From contig JAEOSY010000018.1 of the NCBI GenBank assembly GCA_016840125.1, forward strand, positions 1 to 37,401: DNA of 37,401 bases, given 5' to 3'. Made by a program: the position numbers and the translations under genes. The notes under the pieces are model-generated. The model was not told the origin of the DNA, did no database searches, and saw only the letters and a list, made by a program, of their open reading frames with translations. The stretch comes from Candidatus Helarchaeota archaeon. GTDB taxonomy: Archaea > Asgardarchaeota > Lokiarchaeia > Helarchaeales > HEL-GB-A. Of the stretch, positions 9,601 to 15,596 are shown in pieces. Position 1 is the stretch's first letter, and the number at the start of each line of letters is the position of its first letter.

Positions 9601-9760
9601 ACGGGACGGCGAGGAGATTCTTATTGCCCCAATCTATGAAGGTATAAAACCCGAAGAATATGTTGCTGTAGTCTCTCAACAAGATGGATTTGCCAAGCAA
9701 TTCCACGAGATGATTGGTCCTATGTGGATGAGCAGGGCCCAGAAGATTACTCGCGTTTAA
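6605..9760 (+). CDS. Giant coiled-coil protein capped by TrmB-type winged helix and TrmB-type C-terminal domain
   Basis: The start is firm: AAAGGAGATGA lies nine bases before the ATG. Residues about 8-80 are a TrmB-like winged helix (INEGEARAFVALYGKG, then ESSVAAMAGITFEEAK). Residues about 95-920 are almost unbroken coiled coil, rich in Asn, Asp and Glu and nearly free of proline. Residues about 935-1051 resemble the PLD-like effector domain of TrmB regulators (STVSVVVPSFDDLPFEAL to YVAVVSQQDGFAKQF), without HKD catalytic residues. So a TrmB-type protein seems to have been split by an 850-residue rod. The rod contains an internal duplication (see repeats). Co-transcription with the STAND-like ATPase suggests a complex. 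The dimensions fit a filament, tether or DNA-bridging protein better than a simple repressor; that is inference. Confidence 0.8.
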   Translation: MASVTEKPNMVKIIIESLKEQGIPINEGEARAFVALYGKGFITESSVAAMAGITFEEAKVAIQKFVAGQIAVEVKEIVKGVSRFMPTVPWSAFTQYLDSFQNKTAASREQLDGHVKGHIADLQKEVATLKDGTASAVSTQIEKFSQDTVKARENISKTITEQIMKLNSDVENKKVEISAAFKEKNDAHNANIREYEQTLSNALDQKNDLLKSQSKEIHEKTTDENRESLNLLNIKIDGTFDKYVAGVKEIINSNRDDVYNAYDKWHTDLSAQFLDMIDGQIAIVRGKDAELKEEISKSIEINFEWFMERARLMRERAAGTFNKEIENQESEFYKLKDSIAGVTSDLLARIKGTLQDVQNNFLQRIDNQVKRLQSDSTELEKKLSETMDAKISTLTQGSESLKSNFTVDIDSRIASLNEQLQKVEKEMVSSLSNVVSEHKSNIKSFAKTEEGVMKETVNDTKSAVSNLVKELENAFREWARSAENNLKDKVGEDETLKEAVNSATNDLNDIRKMQKTKLDELTNQLNEKLNQMSDSLSTNLDNYVQTNTTKFEEWLANTQSSVGAVIKAETTALSVRNSEMKNSARNAADSNLQWFKDRQSTLGEAAATAFNAQVEATELEFYSLRDSIGSGMDDMVKRFKDISNQVQERFLEAVLTQVNRLQSDTATLEKTLSETLDERNDTYRNELNAMRDDFYKLVDERVDDVDGRAHDLRTENINLLSEIIQGHKTNLQNIDNTKFGELDTTTDEMKQDVGANVNQEIERVNKTVEDNYATVTARIDEGFATIKQEINGIDNDYLKQIQDLTTATADQVNEIHSNHAAGFQQDATGVESTLLELATQHQADYETNANTLNENFASKADETETIITNRLNAANNDMANTFRESEARTAERAQLLRAVWQEVVNVLPIQGILTWPIITREAIIEYTKDMLVRTKSTVSVVVPSFDDLPFEALMATPSTRRVIVATKILATQRERVQQMLDKGNIQIRQRPESDIFACARDGEEILIAPIYEGIKPEEYVAVVSQQDGFAKQFHEMIGPMWMSRAQKITRV
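7508..7774 (+). repeat. Coiled-coil repeat unit, copy 1 (protein residues 302-390)
   Basis: This stretch encodes 89 residues starting NFEWFMERAR that align without gaps to residues 591-679. By hand count 40 of 89 positions are identical, including the blocks EFYxLxDSI, LQSD and LSET. It marks an ancient internal duplication with a period of 289 residues. Confidence 0.8.
8375..8641 (+). repeat. Coiled-coil repeat unit, copy 2 (protein residues 591-679)
   Basis: Second copy, starting NLQWFKDRQS, ungapped against copy 1 over 89 residues with 40 identities counted by hand. Strict absence of gaps over a coiled coil implies that the heptad register and length are under selection. Confidence 0.8.
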
Positions 9761-9769
9761 AATCTTCCA

Positions 9770-9803
9770 TTTTTTCTTTTTTTATTTCTAGTTTTAGAAA
9801 AAA
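9770..9803. terminator. Bidirectional terminator between convergent genes
   Basis: A TTTCTA/TAGAAA hairpin with a GTTT loop (9785-9800) is flanked on the left by a T-rich run (9770-9783) and on the right by a run of A, so it offers a T-run to transcripts from either side. It sits exactly between the coiled-coil gene and the V4R gene. Confidence 0.55.
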
Positions 9804-9805
9804 GG

Positions 9806-10723
9806 TTATTTTAGTAAAGCAACTATTTTATCCTTTGCTTTTTTTATTGCTAACCCAGCTAATCCCGCACTGGTATCTGGACCAACAACTGCAACTAAAA
9901 TCGTCTTCTCACTGCATTGGGTTGCTATGATCGTTCCCTTTTCTGCATTGATAATAACTTCTTTCAAATTCCCATTATTGACCACTTCAGAACCGGAACT
10001 TCCTCCTGCTAGCACAAAGGAAGTAATTGTCCCCCATAGCGATGGATCAATTTCCTCAGGAAGTCCGAGTGATATTACTGGAACCCCATCAGAAGTAGCA
10101 ATCAATTCGAGTACGGATTTAATTGTTCGTTTAAGTTCCTGCAAAATTTCTCCTAATTTCTTCATAATCTCTTCATCATATAATGCCTGAACATCTTGAT
10201 CCGTTTCAATTACAAACTCACAAATCTTATCTCCCTTTGCGGTACATCTTATTTCTCTAACAGTGAGCCTTTCTTCTCCTAACACACCTTTTGCGAGCCC
10301 TCGTAAAATACCAGTTACATGATAGCATGATGCGAGTCCTTCTTTCAAAGCTTCATTCGAATTATGGAGCTCTAAAACAATTTTCTTTGCTTCTTCATCT
10401 ATTTTAGTATTCCAAAATGCCCCCCAACCGAGTTTCTCAAGCTTCTGCAGACTTAATAAAAATGCAGTTTTCGTATCAGCTCCATACTTCTCCCTAACAA
10501 ATGAAAAAATTTCCGCTCCGAAGTCTTCTCCCACTTTTTTTAGGATCGCGTTTGTAGAATCTCCCAATAGACCTTGCATGCTTGTATAGAATGATTTCCA
10601 ATGAATTTCATCTAACACACAGTATCGCTGCTTAAGTCCGTCCAGCGACCATTCCATTACTCCCTTAAATATCGTGAATTCCTTGAAGGTATGTGGTTTA
10701 GTTCTTTCTAATAAATCAGTCAT
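9806..10723 (-). CDS. V4R domain fused to a roadblock-type domain
   Basis: From the ATG at 10723 (305 residues). Residues about 25-190 contain a helical lead-in and a V4R (4-vinyl reductase-type) small-molecule-binding domain, recognisable by ILRGLAKGVLGEERLTVREI followed by CTAKGDKICEFVIE. A linker helix leads to residues about 205-305, with the roadblock/LC7 pattern GVPVISLGLPEEIDPSLW, then strands ending in LVAVVGPDTSAGLAGLAI. Roadblock proteins scaffold or regulate small GTPases; V4R domains bind ligands. I infer a sensor that couples a ligand to a GTPase. A TTG at 10738 would add five residues. It is divergent from the Get3-type ATPase across 111 bases and could share regulation with it. 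Confidence 0.8.
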   Translation of the reverse strand: MTDLLERTKPHTFKEFTIFKGVMEWSLDGLKQRYCVLDEIHWKSFYTSMQGLLGDSTNAILKKVGEDFGAEIFSFVREKYGADTKTAFLLSLQKLEKLGWGAFWNTKIDEEAKKIVLELHNSNEALKEGLASCYHVTGILRGLAKGVLGEERLTVREIRCTAKGDKICEFVIETDQDVQALYDEEIMKKLGEILQELKRTIKSVLELIATSDGVPVISLGLPEEIDPSLWGTITSFVLAGGSSGSEVVNNGNLKEVIINAEKGTIIATQCSEKTILVAVVGPDTSAGLAGLAIKKAKDKIVALLK

Positions 10724-10775
10724 GAAAACACTTCCCAATTTTCGTTAATAAACAGACTTATCTTCAAATGAAATT

Positions 10776-10796
10776 ACTTATTTATATTATTTTACA
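10776..10796. promoter_or_regulatory. Divergent promoter region, V4R-roadblock / Get3
   Basis: The A+T-rich block TTATTTATATTATTTTA can be read as a TATA element in either direction. It lies about 40 bases before the Get3 ATG on the right and about 55 bases before the V4R start on the left. The Get3 start has GGCGGT just upstream. Confidence 0.3.
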
Positions 10797-10834
10797 TGTA
10801 GTTTTTATGACTTCCTCTGAGGTTTGGCGGTAAC

Positions 10835-11770
10835 ATGGGATTAAAAGATCTCTTAAATTCAGATGAACGGCGGTTACTCCTTTTCGGTGGAAAGGGTGGC
10901 GTTGGAAAGACTTCGATAGCAGCGGCTGCCGCCGTTTATACAGCTCAACACGGAAAGAAAACCTTAATAATATCAAGTGATCCTGCGCATTCACTCTCTG
11001 ATGTATTTGAACAAAAACAATTAACCAGTGGTAAAATTGAGGAAATTAACGGCTTTGACAATCTATATGCCTTAGAAATTAGTCCCCGGGAGGTTTTAGC
11101 TGATTACCAGCATTATTTAGATGAATATCCCGAATATAAAATTATCTTAGGTGATACACTTGAAAATTTTCCTGGTTCAAACGAAGGTTTCGGTTTGTTA
11201 AATATCATAAGGATGTACCGTTATGAAGACTATGACCGAATAATTGTTGATACTGCACCTACTGGGCACACATTGCGCTTATTGAGCTTCCCAGACTTTC
11301 TAAAATCGTCTGTGGTACGGTTTATGAAGATTCGTCAAGCCCTAGGCTCTCTTTTCGGAAAACTCTCCGGAATTATCCGACGTAAGAAAAATACTGAATC
11401 CAGTAAAGATCCTGTAGCACTCCTCGAAAAAATGAAGACCTGGTCCATCGAAGCACGGGCATGGCTTTCAAAAGAGGAGACTAGTTTCATTATCGTTTTA
11501 ATTCCCGAATTAATGAGTATTTATGAAACGAGGCGATTAGTCAAGGAATTGCACGAATATGATATTCGTATTGGTGGCTTTGTGGTCAATAAGATCTTCC
11601 CTGAAGAAACGGACTGTGAATTTTGCATGGCAAAACACCATACACAGGAACAAAATTTACAGGTTATTCAAGACGAGTTTGCACAATTTTCCCCAATTAA
11701 TATCCCTCTTCTAAAAACTGAAGTTCATGGATTAAATGCGCTACAGAAGTTATCAAAGTTTTGGGATTGA
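10835..11770 (+). CDS. Get3/ArsA-family ATPase
   Basis: The 311-residue length is that of a single-domain Get3/ArsA. The deviant P-loop GGKGGVGKT (residues 18-26, signature lysine K20), the SSDPAHSLSDVF switch I segment and IVDTAPTGHTLRLLSFPD switch II segment are all intact. The zinc-binding pair C261-x2-C264 (DCEFC) that bridges the Get3 dimer is present, which favours the tail-anchored-protein targeting branch over arsenite-pump ATPases. No arsenite permease or arsenic gene is nearby. In archaea Get3 binds hydrophobic transmembrane segments; the client set here is unknown. It ends 16 bases from the stop of the convergent HNH-like gene. Confidence 0.88.
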   Translation: MGLKDLLNSDERRLLLFGGKGGVGKTSIAAAAAVYTAQHGKKTLIISSDPAHSLSDVFEQKQLTSGKIEEINGFDNLYALEISPREVLADYQHYLDEYPEYKIILGDTLENFPGSNEGFGLLNIIRMYRYEDYDRIIVDTAPTGHTLRLLSFPDFLKSSVVRFMKIRQALGSLFGKLSGIIRRKKNTESSKDPVALLEKMKTWSIEARAWLSKEETSFIIVLIPELMSIYETRRLVKELHEYDIRIGGFVVNKIFPEETDCEFCMAKHHTQEQNLQVIQDEFAQFSPINIPLLKTEVHGLNALQKLSKFWD

Positions 11771-11786
11771 GTTAATTTTTCACCAC

Positions 11787-13088
11787 TTAAGACATTACTG
11801 CTTCAATCTCTAATTTTTCTACGAAAGTAAATACCTCATGAAAGTTTGTAAAAATTTGTTTCAATTTTTTCATAGTGCGTTCCCTTTGCCTCCTCTTCTG
11901 CATATTCACCCTATGACATTGACAGCAGAGAAACTGAATTTGAGGAGTTTGTGTGTCAAATTGTTGATTATAATGATGTTGAAGTAACATTTTCCTAATC
12001 TCAATCCATTTACGGTTACGTTTTATAGTAGTTTTATGAATGGGATGGCCACATTTCAGATAATTAAAGCAATGGTCACTTACATTGCGTAGAAGTTTCT
12101 GATCTAACTTTTTCATGAACCCATTAACGATTCTGTAGTAAACTAAGAATCCAAAGAAATTATGCTTTCGTAATTGGATTAATTGTTTTTGACGATATTT
12201 TCTTTGTATCTTCCTAATTATTAACTGATACTTATCAAAAAATTTAAAAATTGGCTTGACTTCTCTGATAATACTCAAATCTAGATTTGAATAAAAAATC
12301 ATATTCCAAATCTTTCTTTTATCTCCCCAAATCCCCTTTTTTAAATAAAACATACGACCGATCGCCCTTAACTTAACCTTCGTCATGTCTTTTTGGAGGA
12401 AAAACCCCGAATCATAGAGGAGATGCATTAGGTAACTGAAATTATCATGGTACCTTGTGTTATCTTTTATAAGAGAATATTTTGAGTCTACTTTTGATAG
12501 ATTAAACCACAAACCCATTAAATATGCACCGACTTTAGCGGCTTGGTATCCTCGAGTATTCCAATTGTACCAATAGTATAGATTTTTTATTTCTAACTTG
12601 TATTTATATATTAATTTGAGTGTTTGCTTATCGAATTTCTCATAGAAGCAAAATGCGGTAAGATCAGGTTGGCAATAATTCCAAATGGCAGCGCGCCTGC
12701 TTGAAAATCGACTTCCTGGCATCTCCTTAATTATCCATAGATAATTCAAATTAGAATGCCTATTTCTAGATCTTGACTGGAGATCTGTTTGTAATATTAA
12801 CCCATCAAACTCGATTGTTATTATAATTGTCTCAACTCTGCTCAAAACTGCTAAATCTTCCAAACCAATAGATATATGCTCTAATTCTAGTTCTCCGCAC
12901 TCTGAAATCTTTTTTACAAGTGGTTCTCGCCATGCGTCTAAGATAAAAAATTTACCAGGCTTTAGCTTCTCAGCTTGATAATAACACCCCTGGGTCCTAT
13001 TTTCTATCGTAATTTGGATTTTTTTTCCATGATAGGAAAATGGGTATAAAAAAGAGAGAGATTTGGAAACCCACTCCATGAGTTTCAT
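11787..13088 (-). CDS. Unrecognised 433-residue protein with HNH-like Cys/His C-terminus
   Basis: I do not recognise the first 330 residues, which are rich in aromatic and basic residues and contain no P-loop, Rossmann glycines or membrane helix. Near the C-terminus a Cys/His cluster appears (numbered from the GTG start at 13100): C344, C350-G-H352-x2-H355, then MLLQHHYN (H375, H376) and FLCCQCHRVN (C392, C393, C395, H396). HH, a spacer, then LC-x-CH resembles the core of HNH (His-Me finger) nucleases with a structural zinc; the usual last His is not obvious. The start is either GTG 13100, overlapping the upstream stop, or ATG 13088 with GGTGGT before it. The gene directly follows a MoaD/ThiS-like gene, so the two are almost certainly co-expressed. 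A nuclease role is a hypothesis. Confidence 0.6.
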   Translation of the reverse strand: MKLMEWVSKSLSFLYPFSYHGKKIQITIENRTQGCYYQAEKLKPGKFFILDAWREPLVKKISECGELELEHISIGLEDLAVLSRVETIIITIEFDGLILQTDLQSRSRNRHSNLNYLWIIKEMPGSRFSSRRAAIWNYCQPDLTAFCFYEKFDKQTLKLIYKYKLEIKNLYYWYNWNTRGYQAAKVGAYLMGLWFNLSKVDSKYSLIKDNTRYHDNFSYLMHLLYDSGFFLQKDMTKVKLRAIGRMFYLKKGIWGDKRKIWNMIFYSNLDLSIIREVKPIFKFFDKYQLIIRKIQRKYRQKQLIQLRKHNFFGFLVYYRIVNGFMKKLDQKLLRNVSDHCFNYLKCGHPIHKTTIKRNRKWIEIRKMLLQHHYNQQFDTQTPQIQFLCCQCHRVNMQKRRQRERTMKKLKQIFTNFHEVFTFVEKLEIEAVMS

Positions 13089-13092
13089 TTTG

Positions 13093-13332
13093 TTAACCAC
13101 CAGCCACTTGTGGAATTATCGTTATTCGCTGATAAGTTTTGAGATAAATTGATTCAAATTCGTAAATCATTTCTCCATCAATTGCTACATTGCACAATTC
13201 GGGATTATACCCCAACTGTAACATAAAACACCGAACTGTAACTCGCTTATCTTTACGCTTGCAACTCTTGGAATACTTTTCCAGAAGCTCTGGGGAAACG
13301 ACTATTTGCTGAAAACCTAATACTTGATTCAT
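13093..13332 (-). CDS. MoaD/ThiS-like beta-grasp (ubiquitin-fold) protein ending in Gly-Gly
   Basis: This 79-residue protein ends in IIPQVAGG, the C-terminal diglycine tail that MoaD, ThiS and archaeal SAMP proteins use for adenylation, thiocarboxylation or conjugation. LGYNPELCNVAIDGE in the middle is the family's typical turn-strand signature, preceded by the VTVRCFMLQ helix. Such proteins donate sulfur for molybdopterin, thiamine or tRNA thiolation, or are attached to lysines. No E1-like (MoeB/ThiF/Uba), MoaE or ThiG gene is nearby; instead the partner is the HNH-like protein, whose start lies at or overlaps this stop. GGTGA precedes the ATG. Nothing follows the diglycine, so no processing protease is needed. 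Confidence 0.85.
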   Translation of the reverse strand: MNQVLGFQQIVVSPELLEKYSKSCKRKDKRVTVRCFMLQLGYNPELCNVAIDGEMIYEFESIYLKTYQRITIIPQVAGG

Positions 13333-13373
13333 AGTAATTCACCGTCTGGAACCTGAAGTATATGTTAGAAAAG

Positions 13374-13386
13374 TCTATTTAAAATC
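13374..13386 (-). promoter_or_regulatory. TATA-like element for the beta-grasp/HNH-like pair
   Basis: Read leftward, GATTTTAAATAG lies about 45 bases before the ATG at 13332. The same 156-base spacer also serves the divergent surface-protein gene at 13489, where the rightward elements around 13435-13470 are too A+T-rich to choose one. Confidence 0.3.
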
Positions 13387-13488
13387 CTCAAAATACCATA
13401 TTTCAGTTAATCTTAGGTTTAAGTATCGAGAAAATTTTAATAGTTAATGTAATTAAAGGGATAATAATAAACTTTCGAGAGTGAATGG

Positions 13489-14361
13489 ATGAGATCGAAG
13501 CTTCACTATTTAGTTGTAATTTCTGTGCTATTCTTTTTGATGTTTGGTGGAATTATGATTACCCTTGTCAGCAATATGATCAATCAAGGGGAAGGGGGTA
13601 CGATCACTGATTATCCCCTTGACACGAGAGCTTCAACAGAGCCCGGCAATCCTGTTACCCTTCAAAAGGATACCCCAATTTTAGAATCCTCCATCCCGAA
13701 TCAGACCGTTTATTACAAGACTCAAACTGCCAGTAACTCCCAATTTCAGGTGGTGTGGCAAAATTGCATTTCTGGACATAGTCTCCTACTACAATTATAT
13801 CCAGACTCCACATACACCGGTTTGTTACTTCAACACAGCATATTGATTGCCAAGCCCGACACCTCAAGAATAATGTATGTGGGTTGCGACCCTCAAACTC
13901 CAGAAACTTCAAGCGCATATATCGGATGGGAAGAAGCCACCATACTCACCTCAGGAGGTGTGGTGACTGGAATCCTGTCTGATGCTGAATATCTTGATGC
14001 TTATGAAGTTTCCCTTGATAGAACCAGCCACTACGATTTTGCCCTCACTGTTCCTGCGGGGACGGACTACAACATGGTTATTTATATCACCAATTACAGT
14101 TCAAGTGGTTACACCCTAGCGATCCCGTGGAAAAGCAATATCACAGATGTTGACGGCATGGATGAGATAATTACTAATTGGAATCCAGATGTGACGGGGG
14201 TTTATATTGTAATTATTGCTTGGGAGGCTGGCGTAGGGACATACTCATTAACCTTTAATTGTACAGACTGCCCAATTCCAATCAATCCCGCGATGATCTT
14301 CATTGGTCTTTTTATAGGGATCTTGATCTACGTGAGGAAAGGGAAAAAAATTACAGCTTAA
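13489..14361 (+). CDS. Surface-anchored protein with PPC-like domain
   Basis: This 290-residue protein has an N-terminal signal/anchor helix (residues about 7-27, LVVISVLFFLMFGGIMITLV) and a C-terminal helix (about 267-281, IFIGLFIGILIYVRKGKK) with a basic end, so most of it faces outside. The ectodomain is beta-rich with several N-glycosylation sequons; residues about 165-260 (DAYEVSLDRTSHYDFALTV to GVGTYSLTFNC) resemble a pre-peptidase C-terminal-type beta-sandwich, a module common in archaeal surface proteins. Function unknown. It is divergent from the beta-grasp gene and convergent with the acyl-CoA dehydrogenase, so it is probably a single transcription unit. Confidence 0.7.
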   Translation: MRSKLHYLVVISVLFFLMFGGIMITLVSNMINQGEGGTITDYPLDTRASTEPGNPVTLQKDTPILESSIPNQTVYYKTQTASNSQFQVVWQNCISGHSLLLQLYPDSTYTGLLLQHSILIAKPDTSRIMYVGCDPQTPETSSAYIGWEEATILTSGGVVTGILSDAEYLDAYEVSLDRTSHYDFALTVPAGTDYNMVIYITNYSSSGYTLAIPWKSNITDVDGMDEIITNWNPDVTGVYIVIIAWEAGVGTYSLTFNCTDCPIPINPAMIFIGLFIGILIYVRKGKKITA

Positions 14362-14372
14362 CACTTAATATT

Positions 14373-15575
14373 CTATAAATATCCGTACTCTCTATAGACT
14401 TCACGTTGGATCAAGTATTTCATGATTTCACTGGTTCCCCCACCTATTGGGAGCAGTCGGGATTCCCGAACATAGCGTTCGGACGGATATTCCTTAGTAT
14501 AACCAATCCCACCCATGATTTGTTGGGATTTAATAGCGACTTCCACCGCGGTTTCGCAAGAAAAATTCTTGGCCATGGCAGCAATTTTCGTAGCATGTTC
14601 ATTGCTGACTAGATCGATGGTCCGAGCCGCTTGTATAGTAAGGGCGCGCGATGCTTCGATCCTGGTTGCCATGTTAGCAATTTGAAAGCTCACCCCTTCA
14701 AAAAACCTTATTTCTCGGTCAAATTGTTTTCGTTCCGTCGTATAATCCAAGGCCGTCTCAAACGCGCCCCTGGCAACTCCCACCGCTTGGCTTGCAATGC
14801 ACGCTCGTTCAGAGTTCAGTTCATCCATCAGGATATCAAATCCCCGATTCAAATAGTCAGGCCCTCCCAGCAAATTCTCCGCTGGAATTTCCACATTATC
14901 AAACTTGAGATGGGATATTCTAGTTCCTCGCAACCCCATGAGTTCGTAGTCCTTCACAGGAGTAAACCCTTTCATCCCTTTTTCAACTAGAAAGGCTGAC
15001 ATTCCTGCCTTTGGATGGATCCTTGGAAGTGGTGTAGTAATGGCAAATACACAAAGCACATCCGCCTGACTACCGTTTGTAATAAACCTCTTTTCACCGT
15101 TGAGTATGAAATGATCTCCCTCTTGGATTGCATTCGTTTTCATCCCAGCAGTATCAGAACCCACATCGGGTTCAGTTATCCCAATAGCTCCAATCTTCTC
15201 TCCTTTAATTAATGGAACTAAAAATCTTTTTTTCTGATCTTCCGAGCCAAATTTATGAATGGGCATTCCACAGAGCGTGATCGATGCTAAACGCGATAGA
15301 TCAAGCGAAAAACAAACTGCGCTGATTTCTTCAGCGACAATAGTATCTGCAAGAACACCTTGTTCGGTCCCACCATAGGTCCTTGGGTGTAAGGGTCCTA
15401 AAAATCCACGCTCTCCTAGCTTCTGAATAAGTTCTTTAATAGGAGCATAATCATCTTGTCGTTCAATTTGATCTAATCTTGGATACACGTGATCTACTAC
15501 AAAATCCCGGATTCTTTCGCGGAATTGCTTCTCTTCATTTGTGTAAAACACCCATCTTTTTACTCTATCCTGCAA
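14373..15575 (-). CDS. Acyl-CoA dehydrogenase (isovaleryl/long-chain type catalytic site)
   Basis: The 400 residues cover the full family fold. ITEPDVGSD, GEKRFITNG and the C-terminal MGGIGYTKEYPSERYVRE are standard FAD/acyl-CoA binding segments. In medium- and short-chain enzymes the catalytic base is the Glu of EGT near the C-terminus; here that position reads GGGTSEIM, and E256 in ELNSERACIA is in the place used by isovaleryl-CoA and long-chain enzymes. It removes two hydrogens from an acyl-CoA and needs an electron-transfer flavoprotein, which is not in the window. The TTG start is 21 bases downstream of the TPR gene's stop, so the two probably form an operon. A second paralogue lies at 25827-26978. 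Confidence 0.9.
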   Translation of the reverse strand: MQDRVKRWVFYTNEEKQFRERIRDFVVDHVYPRLDQIERQDDYAPIKELIQKLGERGFLGPLHPRTYGGTEQGVLADTIVAEEISAVCFSLDLSRLASITLCGMPIHKFGSEDQKKRFLVPLIKGEKIGAIGITEPDVGSDTAGMKTNAIQEGDHFILNGEKRFITNGSQADVLCVFAITTPLPRIHPKAGMSAFLVEKGMKGFTPVKDYELMGLRGTRISHLKFDNVEIPAENLLGGPDYLNRGFDILMDELNSERACIASQAVGVARGAFETALDYTTERKQFDREIRFFEGVSFQIANMATRIEASRALTIQAARTIDLVSNEHATKIAAMAKNFSCETAVEVAIKSQQIMGGIGYTKEYPSERYVRESRLLPIGGGTSEIMKYLIQREVYREYGYL

Positions 15576-15596
15576 AATTATCCACTCGCATAAAAC

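Noticed and set aside
6605..9760. SMC/Rad50-like ATPase
   Set aside because: There are coiled coils but no Walker A or ABC signature at either end; the ends look like TrmB domains.
10835..11770. Arsenite-efflux ATPase (ArsA)
   Set aside because: A single 311-residue domain with the CxxC pair and no ars genes fits Get3 better, although the families are related.
11787..13088. Intein- or group-I-intron-type homing endonuclease
   Set aside because: No LAGLIDADG, no intein splice blocks and no flanking host gene halves; it is a free-standing gene co-transcribed with the beta-grasp gene.
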